A stretch of 64,000 bases of DNA, taken from assembly GCA_028284705.1 (NCBI GenBank), contig JANQRE010000008.1, positions 1 through 64,000 on the forward strand, given 5' to 3'. The DNA is from Paracoccaceae bacterium. Lineage in GTDB: Bacteria > Pseudomonadota > Alphaproteobacteria > Rhodobacterales > Rhodobacteraceae. This document shows positions 51,988 through 64,000 of the stretch, piece after piece. The position numbers and the translations under genes are program-made. The notes below the pieces were generated by a model that saw nothing but the letters and a program-made list of their open reading frames with translations, had not been told where the DNA came from and did not search any database. Position 1 is the stretch's first letter. Each line of letters starts with the position of its first letter.

Positions 51988-52905
51988 ATGGGTTGGTTAA
52001 TCCTTCTGATCATCGTGATAGGCGTTGCCGCTGCACCTTTTGTTGCGGAATGGCGGCGCAAGCCAATGGACGGGTCAGCACGTTCGGAGGCTCCGGGGCA
52101 ATTCTATGAGCTTTCCAACGGCGTCACACATATCCATCAGCAGGGCAGTAATGCGCGTGGTCCGGTTCTGGTTCTGGTCCACGGTCTCACGACGCCCAGA
52201 TATGTCTGGGATGCGCTGATCCCGGGCCTGGACAAGATGGGTTTTCAGATCGTCAGCTATGATCTCTTTGGGCGTGGCTACTCAGACCGTCCGAAAGATG
52301 CTCAGGATCGCACGTTTTTTCTCAAGCAACTCGACGAGGTTCTACAGGCCGCGGACGTGCCGGAGACCTTCTCGCTCATGGGGTTTTCCATGGGTGGTGC
52401 CATCGCAACAGCCTATGCCAGCGCACATCCCGAACGTGTCGACCGGCTCATTCTCATCGCTTCGGCCGGTCTTGATCACGTGCAGAACAAAACGGCTCTA
52501 TTCCTGCGGGATACGCCTATTTTGGGGGACTGGCTGATGACCGTTGTCGGATCCGTCATCTGTCGGTCGGGTCTGCTTGGTTCGGGGCCCGAGACAGAAA
52601 TGACCCGTAGGCAAGCGCGCGAAATCGAATATCGTGGTTTCCTTCCGGCCGTGCTCTCGAGCCAACGCCACTTGCTCCGGGAGGATCAGACGAAAGACCA
52701 CGCGGCCCTGGAGGATGCTCGTGTCCCGACGCTTGCGATCTGGGGTGAAGAGGATGATGTCATCCCCATCACATCCGTGGGACGTCTCGCGCAGGCCAAC
52801 CGTGCCGCACATCAGGAACAGATCGCAGGCGCCGACCACCGGGTAGCTTATACCCATCCCGACGAGGTCAACGCCGTGATCGGCGAGTTTATGATTGAGC
52901 GCTAA
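51988..52905 (+). CDS. Alpha/beta hydrolase
   Basis: A 305-residue protein with an N-terminal membrane helix (residues 2-19) and an alpha/beta-hydrolase fold: oxyanion VLVLVHGLTTPRYVWD, nucleophile elbow LMGFSMGGAIAT, acid in AIWGEEDDVIP and terminal His in AGADHRVAYTHP. The substrate is unknown. It follows the HAD gene by 10 bases, and its stop overlaps the convergent MFS gene. Confidence 0.9.
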   Translation: MGWLILLIIVIGVAAAPFVAEWRRKPMDGSARSEAPGQFYELSNGVTHIHQQGSNARGPVLVLVHGLTTPRYVWDALIPGLDKMGFQIVSYDLFGRGYSDRPKDAQDRTFFLKQLDEVLQAADVPETFSLMGFSMGGAIATAYASAHPERVDRLILIASAGLDHVQNKTALFLRDTPILGDWLMTVVGSVICRSGLLGSGPETEMTRRQAREIEYRGFLPAVLSSQRHLLREDQTKDHAALEDARVPTLAIWGEEDDVIPITSVGRLAQANRAAHQEQIAGADHRVAYTHPDEVNAVIGEFMIER

Positions 52906-54149
52906 GCCGCAGCCGGTCGGGCTTCCCAGGGCTTTTCCCTGACCGGTAAATGCACGATGGCGCTGAATGCGCCAACACCGACCCCGATCCACCACACCAA
53001 CGTGTAATCGCCGGTGATGTCGTAAAGCTCGCCACCCAGCCAGACGCCCAAAAAAGACCCTAACTGGTGGGAAAAGAACACGATCCCATAAAGCGTGCCC
53101 ATGTAGCGCAGCCCGTAGATATGGGCGACAAGCCCGCTCGTCAGCGGTACGGTCGCGAGCCACAGGCTGCCCATGGCGAGGCTGAAGATGATCACCGAGG
53201 TGGGCGTGATCGGCATCAGGATGAAGAGCGCGGCGACGATGGTCCGTCCGGTGTAGATCGCCGCAAGGAGATATTTCTTCGGGTAGTATTTGCCCAAGTG
53301 TCCGGCGAGAATCGTCCCCGCGATATTAGCGATCCCGATGAGCGCGATGGATAGAGCCCCGAGAGCCGAGGTCGTTGTCACACCAACTGTCGAGAGGAAT
53401 CCGCTGGCGGCAATCGGCCCGCAATATTCGGTCACGAAGGCCGGGAAATGCGCCGTGATGAAGGCGACCTGATAGCCACAGGAGAAGAAGCCCAGAAAGA
53501 TCATCGTATAGGACGGATCGCGAAAGGCGCGCATCAGGACAGTGCCCATGCTCTCTTCCAACTCCGCCCTTGTTGCGGCCTGTTCAGTCCGCATAATTGG
53601 CAGAACAAACAGCACAGCGAGGATCGCGGCGGCAAAGATGATGAAGACCGTCTGCCAGGGGAAATATACCATCAGCAGCTCGGCGACGGGTGCGCCGAAG
53701 ACCTGGCCTGTGGAGCCGGCGGCGGCGGCGATGGCAAGCGCCATGGAGCGGTTTTCGTCCGAGGACGCCCGTCCGACGATGGCGAGAATGACCCCGAAAC
53801 CAGTGCCCGCGATCCCGAATCCAACAATAAATTCAAGGATATGATGTGCACCCGGCGTGGTCGCAAAAGCCGACAAAACAAGCCCTGTCGCATACATCAA
53901 AGCGCCCAAAATGATGGCTTTGCGGTCGCCCAATTTTTCAGCAATTGCCCCAAAAATAGGCTGCCCGATCCCCCAAGCGAGGTTCTGAATCGCAATCGCG
54001 AGAGAAAATTCCGCGCGGGGCCAGCCGAACTCTTCGGCGATGGGGATCTGAAAGACACCGAAGCTGGCCCGGATCGCGAAGCCGACGATCAGGATCATGC
54101 TGCCACCGATGAGAACCGGGGTGATCAGAGGGGACTTCGTCTCACTCAT
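52902..54149 (-). CDS. MFS transporter (OFA/monocarboxylate-like)
   Basis: A 415-residue inner-membrane protein with twelve predicted helices. The first loop motif is GQPIFGAIAEKLGDRKAI, and the N-terminal GVFQIPIAEEFGWPRAEFSL segment is characteristic of oxalate/formate- or monocarboxylate-type MFS carriers. The substrate cannot be named. Monocistronic by spacing. Confidence 0.9.
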   Translation of the reverse strand: MSETKSPLITPVLIGGSMILIVGFAIRASFGVFQIPIAEEFGWPRAEFSLAIAIQNLAWGIGQPIFGAIAEKLGDRKAIILGALMYATGLVLSAFATTPGAHHILEFIVGFGIAGTGFGVILAIVGRASSDENRSMALAIAAAAGSTGQVFGAPVAELLMVYFPWQTVFIIFAAAILAVLFVLPIMRTEQAATRAELEESMGTVLMRAFRDPSYTMIFLGFFSCGYQVAFITAHFPAFVTEYCGPIAASGFLSTVGVTTTSALGALSIALIGIANIAGTILAGHLGKYYPKKYLLAAIYTGRTIVAALFILMPITPTSVIIFSLAMGSLWLATVPLTSGLVAHIYGLRYMGTLYGIVFFSHQLGSFLGVWLGGELYDITGDYTLVWWIGVGVGAFSAIVHLPVREKPWEARPAAA

Positions 54150-54230
54150 TCCCGCAACGTCCGGGAAATTCCTGTTTGCGTCAATTCAGGAATGTTGCGA
54201 CACCGGAACAGAATTTTTGATGGGTAGCGT

Positions 54231-55307
54231 ATGTCGCTGGTCGAGCAGTATGAGACAAAAATCGCCTCGGGCGAGCTGACAGATGACCCGGCGCAGCGGG
54301 CGGCGCTGCCGCTCTTTGATCGCGTTTCGCAGGATATGGCGGACGCGACGCCAAAGAAGAAACTCTTCGGATTTTTCGGCTCGGATCAGGTGCCGGTGAA
54401 AGGGCTCTATATCTGGGGCGGCGTCGGGCGCGGCAAGTCCATGCTGATGGATATGTTCTTCGACAACGCATCAGAAAAAGACAAAAAACGTGTTCATTTT
54501 CATGCCTTCATGCAGGACGTGCATGAGGCGATGCATGAGGTGCGCAAGTCGGGTGTCGATGATGCGATCAAGCCGGTAGCGGAGGAGATTGCGTTCTCGG
54601 TCCGGCTTCTGTGTTTCGATGAAATGCAGATCACCGACATCACCGATGCGATGATCGTGGGGCGGCTCTTTCAGAACCTGTTTGCGGCGGGTGTGGTGGT
54701 CGTGGCGACGTCGAACAGACCGCCGGATGATCTCTACAAGGATGGGCTGAACCGGAACCTCTTCCTGCCGTTCATCGAGCTTCTGAACACAAGGATGGAG
54801 GTGCATGAGCTGGCTGCCGAGATGGACTATCGGCAGGACCGTTTGGCCGGAAGCCAGGTCTATTTCACCCCTGCGAATGCTGAGGCACGGCGGGAAATTT
54901 CCGATATCTGGCAGGGGCTTACGGGTGGCGAAGCGGAGCCGCTGCACTTGGCTGTGAAAGGGCGGGATGTGATGATCCCGGCGTTTCGGAATGGTGCCGG
55001 GCGAGCGACGTTCTACGACCTTTGTGGGGTGCCATTGGGGCCTGCGGATTATCTGGCGATAGCTGAGGCGGTGCGGGTGCTGGTGGTCGAAGATATCCCT
55101 TGTTTATCAAGGAGTAACTTCAATGAGGCCAAGCGTTTCGTAACCCTGATCGATGCGCTTTATGAAGCGAAAGTGCGTCTCATTTGCTCTGCCGCGGATG
55201 TACCGGAACGGCTCTATCTGGAGGGTGAAGGTGTGTTCGAATTTGAGCGGACCGCGTCGCGTTTGAGAGAGATGCAAGGGGCCGAATGGGGCGTAGAACC
55301 GGCGTAG
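54231..55307 (+). CDS. zapE: Cell division ATPase ZapE
   Basis: AFG1-like P-loop ATPase, 358 residues, that in E. coli associates with the Z-ring. Walker A is WGGVGRGKSMLMD, Walker B LLCFDEMQITDI, sensor VATSNRPPDDLY. Length and motifs are standard. The spacer to the convergent folC gene (51 bp) has no clear terminator. Confidence 0.94.
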   Translation: MSLVEQYETKIASGELTDDPAQRAALPLFDRVSQDMADATPKKKLFGFFGSDQVPVKGLYIWGGVGRGKSMLMDMFFDNASEKDKKRVHFHAFMQDVHEAMHEVRKSGVDDAIKPVAEEIAFSVRLLCFDEMQITDITDAMIVGRLFQNLFAAGVVVVATSNRPPDDLYKDGLNRNLFLPFIELLNTRMEVHELAAEMDYRQDRLAGSQVYFTPANAEARREISDIWQGLTGGEAEPLHLAVKGRDVMIPAFRNGAGRATFYDLCGVPLGPADYLAIAEAVRVLVVEDIPCLSRSNFNEAKRFVTLIDALYEAKVRLICSAADVPERLYLEGEGVFEFERTASRLREMQGAEWGVEPA

Positions 55308-55358
55308 TATTCCCGTAGTTTTTCCGTCGCTATAGGCGTCACACCTCTCGCATCGGCA

Positions 55359-56633
55359 CTAGGCGTGGTCGCGCAACACCGAGCCAGCAAGATAGAGCGA
55401 GCCGCAGATCAAAATGCGGGCATGCGGGGTGCGATCCGCGATGATGCGGACAGCTTCGGTGGCGTCGCTGGCGACGGAGGCCTCGATCCCGGCTTCGGCG
55501 GCTGCGCGAGCGGTATCCTCGCCGGGCAATGTGTTGATTTCTCCGGGGATCGAGACGCCTTGAAGGGTCGCGGCATGCTGCGCAATCGGCGCCATGTAAC
55601 CGGCGACATCCTTGGTGTTCATCAATCCGCAGATCAGATGCGTCTCGCGCTTTGGCAGGCGGGAGAGGCTTTCGGCAAGCGTCGCTGCGCAGGCGGGATT
55701 GTGACCGCCATCGAGCCAGAATTCCGCCTCCGGTGCCAGGTCGAGCAAAGGACCGGAGCGCAGGCGCTGCATGCGGGCGGGCCACTCGACATTTTGCACG
55801 GCGGCTTCGAAGGCGTCCTCGCCAAAACCCAGATGCTTGAGCGTGGTGATTGCCGTGCCCGCATTCTGGAACTGATGCGCGCCCATCAGCACTGGCGGCG
55901 GCAGGTCGAGCAGGGAGGTTTCGTCCTGATAGATCAGGCGACCGTGTTCCTCATGCGCCTGCCAGTGCTGACCCTGCACCAGAAGTGGCGCGCCAAGGGC
56001 ATCGGCGCGGGCCTCGATCATTTCAAGCGCATTGTCGAGCTGCTTGGCGATAATCGCCGGAACACCGCGTTTCAGGATGCCGGCCTTTTCGCTGGCGATG
56101 CGCGCGATGGTGTTGCCGAGGAATTGCTGATGGTCGAAGGAGATTGGCGTGATGATCGTGGCGGCGGGCTTTTTGACGACATTGGTGGCGTCGAGACGCC
56201 CGCCCAGCCCGGTCTCCAAAAGGCAGAAATCGGCTCTAACACGGCTGAAAACGAGCAAAGCGGCGACAGTCGTGATCTCAAAATAGGTGATCGGTTTTCC
56301 ATCGTTGGCATCGTAGCATTCATCGAGAATCTCGATGAGATGGGGTTCAGAAATCAGCTCTCCTGCAATGCGAATGCGTTCATGGAAACGGGCGAGATGC
56401 GGCGAGGTGTAAACATGGGCTGTCTTACCCGCGCCTTCCAGCCCGGCGCGGATCATCGCGAGCGTCGATCCCTTGCCATTGGTGCCCGCAACATGGATCA
56501 CAGGTGGCAGTTTGTCCTGCGGATTGCCAAGCCGGTCGAGTAGAGCCCAGACCCGATCGAGCACAAGATCCATGACTTTGGGATGGAGCGTCATCATCCT
56601 CTCAAGGATGACGTCGCTGGATGTCGCCGTCAC
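55359..56633 (-). CDS. folC: Folylpolyglutamate/dihydrofolate synthase
   Basis: Adds glutamate to dihydropteroate or folates with ATP. The 424-residue Mur-ligase-like protein has the P-loop [28 protein letters not shown], the metal-site [15 protein letters not shown] and [14 protein letters not shown], and [12 protein letters not shown] in the C-terminal domain. Coupled to accD by a 4-base overlap, the usual accD-folC pairing. Confidence 0.96.
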   Translation of the reverse strand: MTATSSDVILERMMTLHPKVMDLVLDRVWALLDRLGNPQDKLPPVIHVAGTNGKGSTLAMIRAGLEGAGKTAHVYTSPHLARFHERIRIAGELISEPHLIEILDECYDANDGKPITYFEITTVAALLVFSRVRADFCLLETGLGGRLDATNVVKKPAATIITPISFDHQQFLGNTIARIASEKAGILKRGVPAIIAKQLDNALEMIEARADALGAPLLVQGQHWQAHEEHGRLIYQDETSLLDLPPPVLMGAHQFQNAGTAITTLKHLGFGEDAFEAAVQNVEWPARMQRLRSGPLLDLAPEAEFWLDGGHNPACAATLAESLSRLPKRETHLICGLMNTKDVAGYMAPIAQHAATLQGVSIPGEINTLPGEDTARAAAEAGIEASVASDATEAVRIIADRTPHARILICGSLYLAGSVLRDHA

Positions 56634-57580
56634 TTTTCCGCGTCCGTTTCAGCGGAAACAGGCTCTGTTTCGGCAGTTTCTGCCTCCAGAGCAGACGTAT
56701 CGGGCGCGGGGAGGTCACCCCGTGGGGCGGGCGGTTGCTTGGTGAGCATCCGAATGATCGTCACCAACTCGTCTTTCATATCCCGCCGATGGGTCACACG
56801 GTCGAGCATGCCGTGATCGAGCAGATATTCGGCGCGTTGAAAGCCCTCGGGAAGCTTCTCGCGGATGGTTTGTTCGATGACGCGGGGGCCTGCAAAACAG
56901 ATCAGCGCGTTGGGCTCCGCAATATGCACGTCGCCGAGCATGGCATAGGAGGCCGTCACGCCGCCCGTGGTCGGGTGGGTGAGCACGACAATATACGGCA
57001 CGCCTGCCTCTTTCAGCATTTCGACCGCCACAGTGGTGCGCGGCATCTGCATGAGCGACAGAATCCCCTCCTGCATCCGGGCGCCACCGGCGGCGGAAAA
57101 CAGCACAAGCGGCTTTTTTGACGCGACGGCGCGTTCAGCAGCGGCGATGACCGCGTTTCCGACATACATGCCCATCGACCCGGCCATGAAGGAAAAATCC
57201 TGGCAGGCGGCGATGATGGGCGTGCGGTAAATCTCGCCCTCGGCGACGAGCATCGCCTCTTTTTCACCAGTGGTCCGGCGCGCCTCTTTCATGCGGTCGG
57301 GATAACGTTTCTGATCGCGGAAATGCAGCGGGTCAGCATTGGGCTCGGGCACCTCGATCTCGCCGAAAATCCCGCCATCGAAGAGCATTGTGAACCGCTC
57401 ACGCGCCGTGATCGGCATGTGATGGTCACAATTCGTGCACACATTGAAGTTTTCCGCCAACTCGCGATGGAACAGCATCGTGCCGCATTCAGGGCATTTC
57501 GTCCAAAGGTTCTCTGGCGTCTCGCGGCGCGAAAACAGCGAGTTGATCGTGGGGCGGACGTAGTTGGAAATCCAGTTCAT
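56630..57580 (-). CDS. accD: Acetyl-CoA carboxylase carboxyltransferase beta subunit
   Basis: The 316-residue beta subunit transfers carboxyl from biotin to acetyl-CoA, the first step of fatty-acid synthesis. The zinc ribbon is [20 protein letters not shown] followed by TNC, and the crotonase-like core has [18 protein letters not shown] and [16 protein letters not shown]. The acidic C-terminal tail (about 280-316) is non-conserved. First gene of the accD-folC operon. Confidence 0.97.
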   Translation of the reverse strand: MNWISNYVRPTINSLFSRRETPENLWTKCPECGTMLFHRELAENFNVCTNCDHHMPITARERFTMLFDGGIFGEIEVPEPNADPLHFRDQKRYPDRMKEARRTTGEKEAMLVAEGEIYRTPIIAACQDFSFMAGSMGMYVGNAVIAAAERAVASKKPLVLFSAAGGARMQEGILSLMQMPRTTVAVEMLKEAGVPYIVVLTHPTTGGVTASYAMLGDVHIAEPNALICFAGPRVIEQTIREKLPEGFQRAEYLLDHGMLDRVTHRRDMKDELVTIIRMLTKQPPAPRGDLPAPDTSALEAETAETEPVSAETDAEK

Positions 57581-57620
57581 AAGGGCCTCGTTCCCGGGTC
57601 TGCCTCAGTTAATCGTCGTG

Positions 57621-57641
57621 CGCCTGAATTGCAATCAGGCG
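57621..57641 (-). terminator. Stem-loop spanning the CPBP gene's stop codon
   Basis: A perfect 7-bp stem CGCCTGA / TCAGGCG with a 7-base loop. On the minus strand the first arm includes the TGA of the CPBP gene. There is no T-run, so it may protect the 3' end or attenuate read-through into accD. Confidence 0.4.
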
Positions 57642-58525
57642 TAGCGGCGGCGCAGGATTTGCCAGACCAGCCCGACGACCGCGATATCGATCAGGATCAG
57701 GGGCTGGATGATGTGGCTGTCGGCCATGGTGAACGGCGTGAGATAGAGGGCGAGGCCAGAGAGTTCGCCCGGGATCGCGACGAGGAAGAGGGCGAAGAAA
57801 TTATTGGTGAAATGGAAGGCTGTGGCGGCGCCGAGATTGCCGGTGAGACGTGTCAGATCGGTGGCGACGAAGCCGAAGAACCCCGTCGCCAAAACGATGA
57901 GTCCGGCAGTAACAGGGTCGAAATCAAGCGAGAAATGCGCGAAGCCGAAGAGGATCGAGGGGATGACGCCCCAGATCGCGATGGACTGGAACCGAGCGGC
58001 GAGTTGCTGGGTGAGATAGCCGCGGAAGATCAGCTCCTCTGCGCTGACTTGCACGAAGAGAAGGGGGAGGCCGAGGGCGAGATATCCCAGCCAGGTGGAG
58101 AGTGGAGTTTGGGAGGTCAGCTCGAAATCCGTGACGAGAGTGATGATGAGTCCGGAGATCACGAAAACCGGGACGGCGATGGCGAGTGTGTCGATGAAGC
58201 GCCGCCCGAATGCGCCGAGGGGACCGGTCAGCGAGAGAAACCCGCGCCAATGCCAGAACGCGGCGGTAACGGCACCGAGCGCCATGCCGAAGAAGGAGGC
58301 GAGCAGAATGAACATGGTGAAGGGGTCATCGGCGCTGTCGATGCTGAGCATGAGCGCATCGACATCCTCAGGCGCAAGGATAAAAGCGAGGAGAGCGAAA
58401 CCGAGGGCAGTTGCGCCCATATAGACACTGATTGCGGTGACGAAGCCGACGAGAAGACGCCAGAAGGCGGGGTAGCGTTTAGCGGGGGCGATAAAGGCCT
58501 CGAAGTGAGGGGTGCGCTCGAACAT
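57635..58525 (-). CDS. CPBP-family intramembrane protease
   Basis: A 296-residue membrane protein with about eight hydrophobic helices and the CPBP (Abi/CAAX) motifs: Glu163-Glu164 with Arg168 in SAEELIFRGYLTQQ, then GFAHF and FHFTNNFFA. The family includes intramembrane glutamic proteases; bacterial substrates are unknown. The start at MFERTPHFEA is preferred since the 15-residue extension from 58570 is basic and not conserved-looking. Confidence 0.87.
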   Translation of the reverse strand: MFERTPHFEAFIAPAKRYPAFWRLLVGFVTAISVYMGATALGFALLAFILAPEDVDALMLSIDSADDPFTMFILLASFFGMALGAVTAAFWHWRGFLSLTGPLGAFGRRFIDTLAIAVPVFVISGLIITLVTDFELTSQTPLSTWLGYLALGLPLLFVQVSAEELIFRGYLTQQLAARFQSIAIWGVIPSILFGFAHFSLDFDPVTAGLIVLATGFFGFVATDLTRLTGNLGAATAFHFTNNFFALFLVAIPGELSGLALYLTPFTMADSHIIQPLILIDIAVVGLVWQILRRRYA

Positions 58526-58654
58526 GTGCCTGCGGCCTCTAATGGGTCGGTTGCGCGCGAGCCTAAGCATCTGGCGGCAAAGCGCAATCGCGCTTGTGCC
58601 TGTGGATGAGGGCGATTATTCCGGGAAGCGACGCTTTTCCAGGGAGGCAAGCCC

Positions 58655-60418
<1,764 letters not shown>

Positions 60419-60428
60419 GCGCAACCTC

Positions 60429-61064
60429 GTGCGACGTTTGACGGGAACGATTGCACTCTGCCTCGCGCTGGCGGGGTGTGAGGAGTTTGACCTTGCCACC
60501 AGGTCTGAGCCGCGATCGCCTGCAACCAAAGTGAACCTGACCGCCTCGAAAGTGCAGGTGGAGGGGCCCTATGGGTTCTGCGTCGAACCCAAGAGCATCA
60601 AGGCGCAAAGCACGCGGGCCTCGGTTCTTTTTGCCAATTGTGCGGCGATCACCGGGTCAAACGATGCGCCGCAATCTTTCTCGGAAGCGATTGTCGCGGT
60701 GACGGCGACGCGGTTGAGCGCCGAGGCGGCGAATGCGTTTCGCGACACCAAGGCGCTGGAAGACTACTTGCTGTCCTCCATCGGGCGGGCCTCCCTCAGT
60801 CGAAGCGGGAAGGCGGACAGCGTTGAAATCCTGGCCAGCCAGACCACGAGACGGGCGGTCTATCTGCGGATGCGGGACACCTCTGACGGCAATTCAGACA
60901 CGCTGACCCCAAGCTACTGGCGTAGTGTTTTTGCAATGCCTCAGGCGGCGGTTTCAATCTCGGTGCGTGGCCTGGAAGGTGGCACTCTGAGCTCGCGGGA
61001 GGCGCTGTCTTTGGCGCGGGAATTCACCGCCAATACAAGGTCTGCGTTGGGCGAGGACGGCTGA
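60429..61064 (+). CDS. Predicted lipoprotein, unknown function
   Basis: A 211-residue protein with a lipoprotein signal (RRLTGTIALCLALAGC) and lipobox LAGC at Cys17 when the GTG at 60429 is used; an ATG at 60399, inside the end of ilvD, would add ten residues. The mature part is soluble and has a paired Cys region (GPYGFCVEPKS, VLFANCAAITG). No domain is recognised. It is probably exported and anchored, and may be co-transcribed with ilvD. Confidence 0.72.
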   Translation: MRRLTGTIALCLALAGCEEFDLATRSEPRSPATKVNLTASKVQVEGPYGFCVEPKSIKAQSTRASVLFANCAAITGSNDAPQSFSEAIVAVTATRLSAEAANAFRDTKALEDYLLSSIGRASLSRSGKADSVEILASQTTRRAVYLRMRDTSDGNSDTLTPSYWRSVFAMPQAAVSISVRGLEGGTLSSREALSLAREFTANTRSALGEDG

Positions 61065-61210
61065 CGCGCCACAGTCTTTCTGCATTTGAGATTCGCGCGA
61101 GTGCTTGCTTGATCCGGCACTTTGGCGTCGTTTATGTAGCTGAAACCATTGTTTGCAATATAGAAACAATGGTAGCGCTGGGTTTAGGCAAAAAGGAATC
61201 CTCCCACCTC

Positions 61211-61984
61211 ATGATGGACCGGGTCAGAGAACTCGTCAGACGGGCGCTGCACAGGCGCACATTGAGACGATGGGAAGCGGCTGCGCGTGATGCTGAGGCC
61301 ATTGATCTGTCCATGCTGCGCCATATGCGCACACAAGCCCGCCAGATGCGCAGGCGGGTCGATCAGGTGACCCATATCGCCGATGGTCGGCTGACCTTGC
61401 CCCGGATCGGCTCGAACGCGATCAAGAAACCGGCACAATCGGATTGGGCACATCGCCCGGAACTGTGGCGGGGGCCTGTGACCCCCGTGGGCGTCGCCGC
61501 AGTGGAAAGCCGGACGCGGATCGGCAATTCGGCGACGCTCTATCATGATTGCGCGATTTCGGAACTGACCCTGCGCCAGGTGCGCAATACGCGGGAAGAC
61601 GATCTGGCCCCGTTTGGCCTGCGCATGGATGTTTTCAAGTTTGACGGCTCGTTTTTGAGCCTCGTTCTGGACCTGCCGCAAAGTGCGGTGGAGGGGCTGC
61701 GGCGCAATCATATCATGCGGCTTGAGACTGTTGTTGAGACCGAGAAACCGCTGGAGATCTTTGCGCGTCTGAACATCAAATACGGGCCGAATGTGGAGCA
61801 GGTGGTGCGGGAATTGCCGCTCGATGGGTCGGAGATGGTGGTGGAGTTTGACCTGGCGCATACGAAAATCACCGAGAAACGTCTGGAGCGGCTCTGGATG
61901 GACTTGATTTTTGAAGGGCCGGAGATGAACGAGATCAATCTGCGCGATGTGACGTTCAGTCGGCGCCCGCGCGCAGATTTCTAA
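61211..61984 (+). CDS. DUF6478 protein
   Basis: A 257-residue soluble protein found in Rhodobacteraceae. Typical segments are RRALHRRTLRRWEAAARDAE near the start, DWAHRPELWRGPV, FHDC-like YHDCAISELTLRQVRNTRED and FSRRPRADF at the end. The N-terminal third is strongly basic and helical. Function unknown. The start is one of two adjacent ATGs (61211 or 61214). Followed after 13 bases by the next gene, so probably co-transcribed. Confidence 0.78.
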   Translation: MMDRVRELVRRALHRRTLRRWEAAARDAEAIDLSMLRHMRTQARQMRRRVDQVTHIADGRLTLPRIGSNAIKKPAQSDWAHRPELWRGPVTPVGVAAVESRTRIGNSATLYHDCAISELTLRQVRNTREDDLAPFGLRMDVFKFDGSFLSLVLDLPQSAVEGLRRNHIMRLETVVETEKPLEIFARLNIKYGPNVEQVVRELPLDGSEMVVEFDLAHTKITEKRLERLWMDLIFEGPEMNEINLRDVTFSRRPRADF

Positions 61985-61997
61985 GGGGAGAGAGCAG

Positions 61998-62378
61998 ATG
62001 GCCGACCTGACCCTGACCAAGACACGCATACAAGCAGGCGTTTATGAGGGCGTGCTGAAGGCGGATGTGGAGGGGAACTACTTTCCCGAACTGAAAGCGG
62101 TGCATCTGGAAAAGCAGGTGGGTGAGCTGTCCTTGTCGGAGGATCAGACGCTCGACAAGACCTGGCATGTGCGGCTGAGCATTCCGGCGGATGTGCTGAC
62201 GGATGGTGTGCAGACTTTCGTGATCGTGGATGCCAAGACCGACGCGACGCTGGACAGTTTCACCATCATCACCGGTGAGCCTCTGGATGATGATCTGCGG
62301 GCGGAAGTGGATTTGCTGAGGGCGGAATTGGACATGTTAAAGAAAGCGTTTCGACGGCATTGTATTGAGACCACGTGA
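61998..62378 (+). CDS. Conserved hypothetical, beta domain plus coiled coil
   Basis: A 126-residue acidic protein. The first 90 residues look all-beta (alternating VHLEKQVGELSLSEDQ, WHVRLSIPADVLTDGVQT), and the last 30 form a likely coiled coil (DLRAEVDLLRAELDMLKKAF). AGGGGAGAG lies upstream of the ATG. No named family. It follows the DUF6478 gene closely and probably acts with it. Confidence 0.75.
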   Translation: MADLTLTKTRIQAGVYEGVLKADVEGNYFPELKAVHLEKQVGELSLSEDQTLDKTWHVRLSIPADVLTDGVQTFVIVDAKTDATLDSFTIITGEPLDDDLRAEVDLLRAELDMLKKAFRRHCIETT

Positions 62379-62387
62379 CCTAAAGGA

Positions 62388-62485
62388 GCGCCTTTGGCGC
62401 GCATGATCCTTTGCGTTCGGGCCACGCAGGCCTTGAGGGGCCGGCCCCTCAAACTCCCCGGAGTATTTTGAGACCAATGAAAATG
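62388..62485 (+). repeat. Palindrome plus recurrent AGTATTTT element (likely terminator)
   Basis: A 5-bp hairpin GCGCC-TTT-GGCGC (62388-62400), a perfect 20-bp palindrome TTGAGGGGCCGGCCCCTCAA (62433-62452), then CTCCCCGGAGTATTTTGAG (62454-62472) and CCAATGAAAATG. A stem followed by TATTTT resembles a terminator for the upstream 126-residue gene. It is one of three copies of a similar element in this window. Confidence 0.65.
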
Positions 62486-62486
62486 A

Positions 62487-64000
<1,514 letters not shown>

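Noticed and set aside
55365-56543. 392-codon plus-strand frame opposite folC
   Set aside because: Antisense to all FolC motifs; composition unlike neighbouring proteins.
57323-58609. 428-codon plus-strand frame opposite accD and the CPBP gene
   Set aside because: Low-complexity Glu/Gly/Asp/Arg composition and spans two real genes in antisense; not a protein.

Overview
The window looks like a chromosomal segment of a Roseobacter-type alphaproteobacterium (Rhodobacteraceae). Gene content shows this (DUF6478, Hint_2, IalB-like and MbfA proteins, a DUF2585 membrane protein), and so do the regulatory signals: an Irr-type ICE box, a GAAC-N7-GAAC LexA box, a serC leader and a THI element. Genes are tightly packed, often with 4-base ATGA/GTGA/TTGA overlaps. 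I saw no tRNA, rRNA, CRISPR array, transposase, integrase or prophage gene. This is mostly core genome.

Layout. 0-3.4 kb: TPP riboswitch reading out of the left edge, small exported and membrane proteins, aroC, an EamA transporter, an HU protein. 3.5-10 kb: a purine-salvage pair (AMP nucleosidase, adenine deaminase) divergent from a run of class II aldolase, DUF1810 and two tandem sterol-desaturase-like membrane hydroxylases. 10-14.4 kb: acyl-CoA dehydrogenase, ADP-forming acyl-CoA synthetase and enoyl-CoA hydratase, with a 303-bp spacer full of inverted repeats. 14.4-19 kb: a methyltransferase and the serine pathway (serB divergent from serC-serA, with a structured serC leader). 19-23.4 kb: DUF2585 protein, a frameshifted small membrane gene, an AMP-binding acyl-CoA ligase, an orphan small transcription unit and a thiolase. 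23.4-31 kb: PBP1C plus a PAN-alpha-2-macroglobulin. 31-36.8 kb: hybrid histidine kinase, Rhizobium-type asparaginase, IalB-like protein, Hint protein, RlmN. 36.8-42.4 kb: envelope genes (small exported protein, two L,D-transpeptidases, a CAP lipoprotein) and an SDR-QueG-GST-MtgA run. 42.5-52.9 kb: SOS-boxed but C-terminally short DnaE2, cytochrome c', I78 inhibitor, glutathione-dependent formaldehyde oxidation genes (adhC, fghA), TetR regulator, MbfA with ICE box, AEC carrier, HAD and alpha/beta hydrolases. 52.9-64 kb: MFS carrier, ZapE, FolC-AccD, CPBP protease, IlvD, Roseobacter-specific hypotheticals, and the start of a FadH-like flavin oxidoreductase cut by the window end.

No clear new multi-gene defence or mobile system is present. 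The most interesting material is small or regulatory. It comprises an orphan ~280-nt transcription unit whose exported-peptide frame has a stop at codon 2 (21.9-22.2 kb); a three-copy operator array between a TetR-adjacent exported protein and mbfA; crossing inverted repeats at 11.3-11.5 kb; a recurrent stem plus AGTATTTTTG intergenic element; the frameshift at 19.7-19.9 kb; and the truncated DnaE2.
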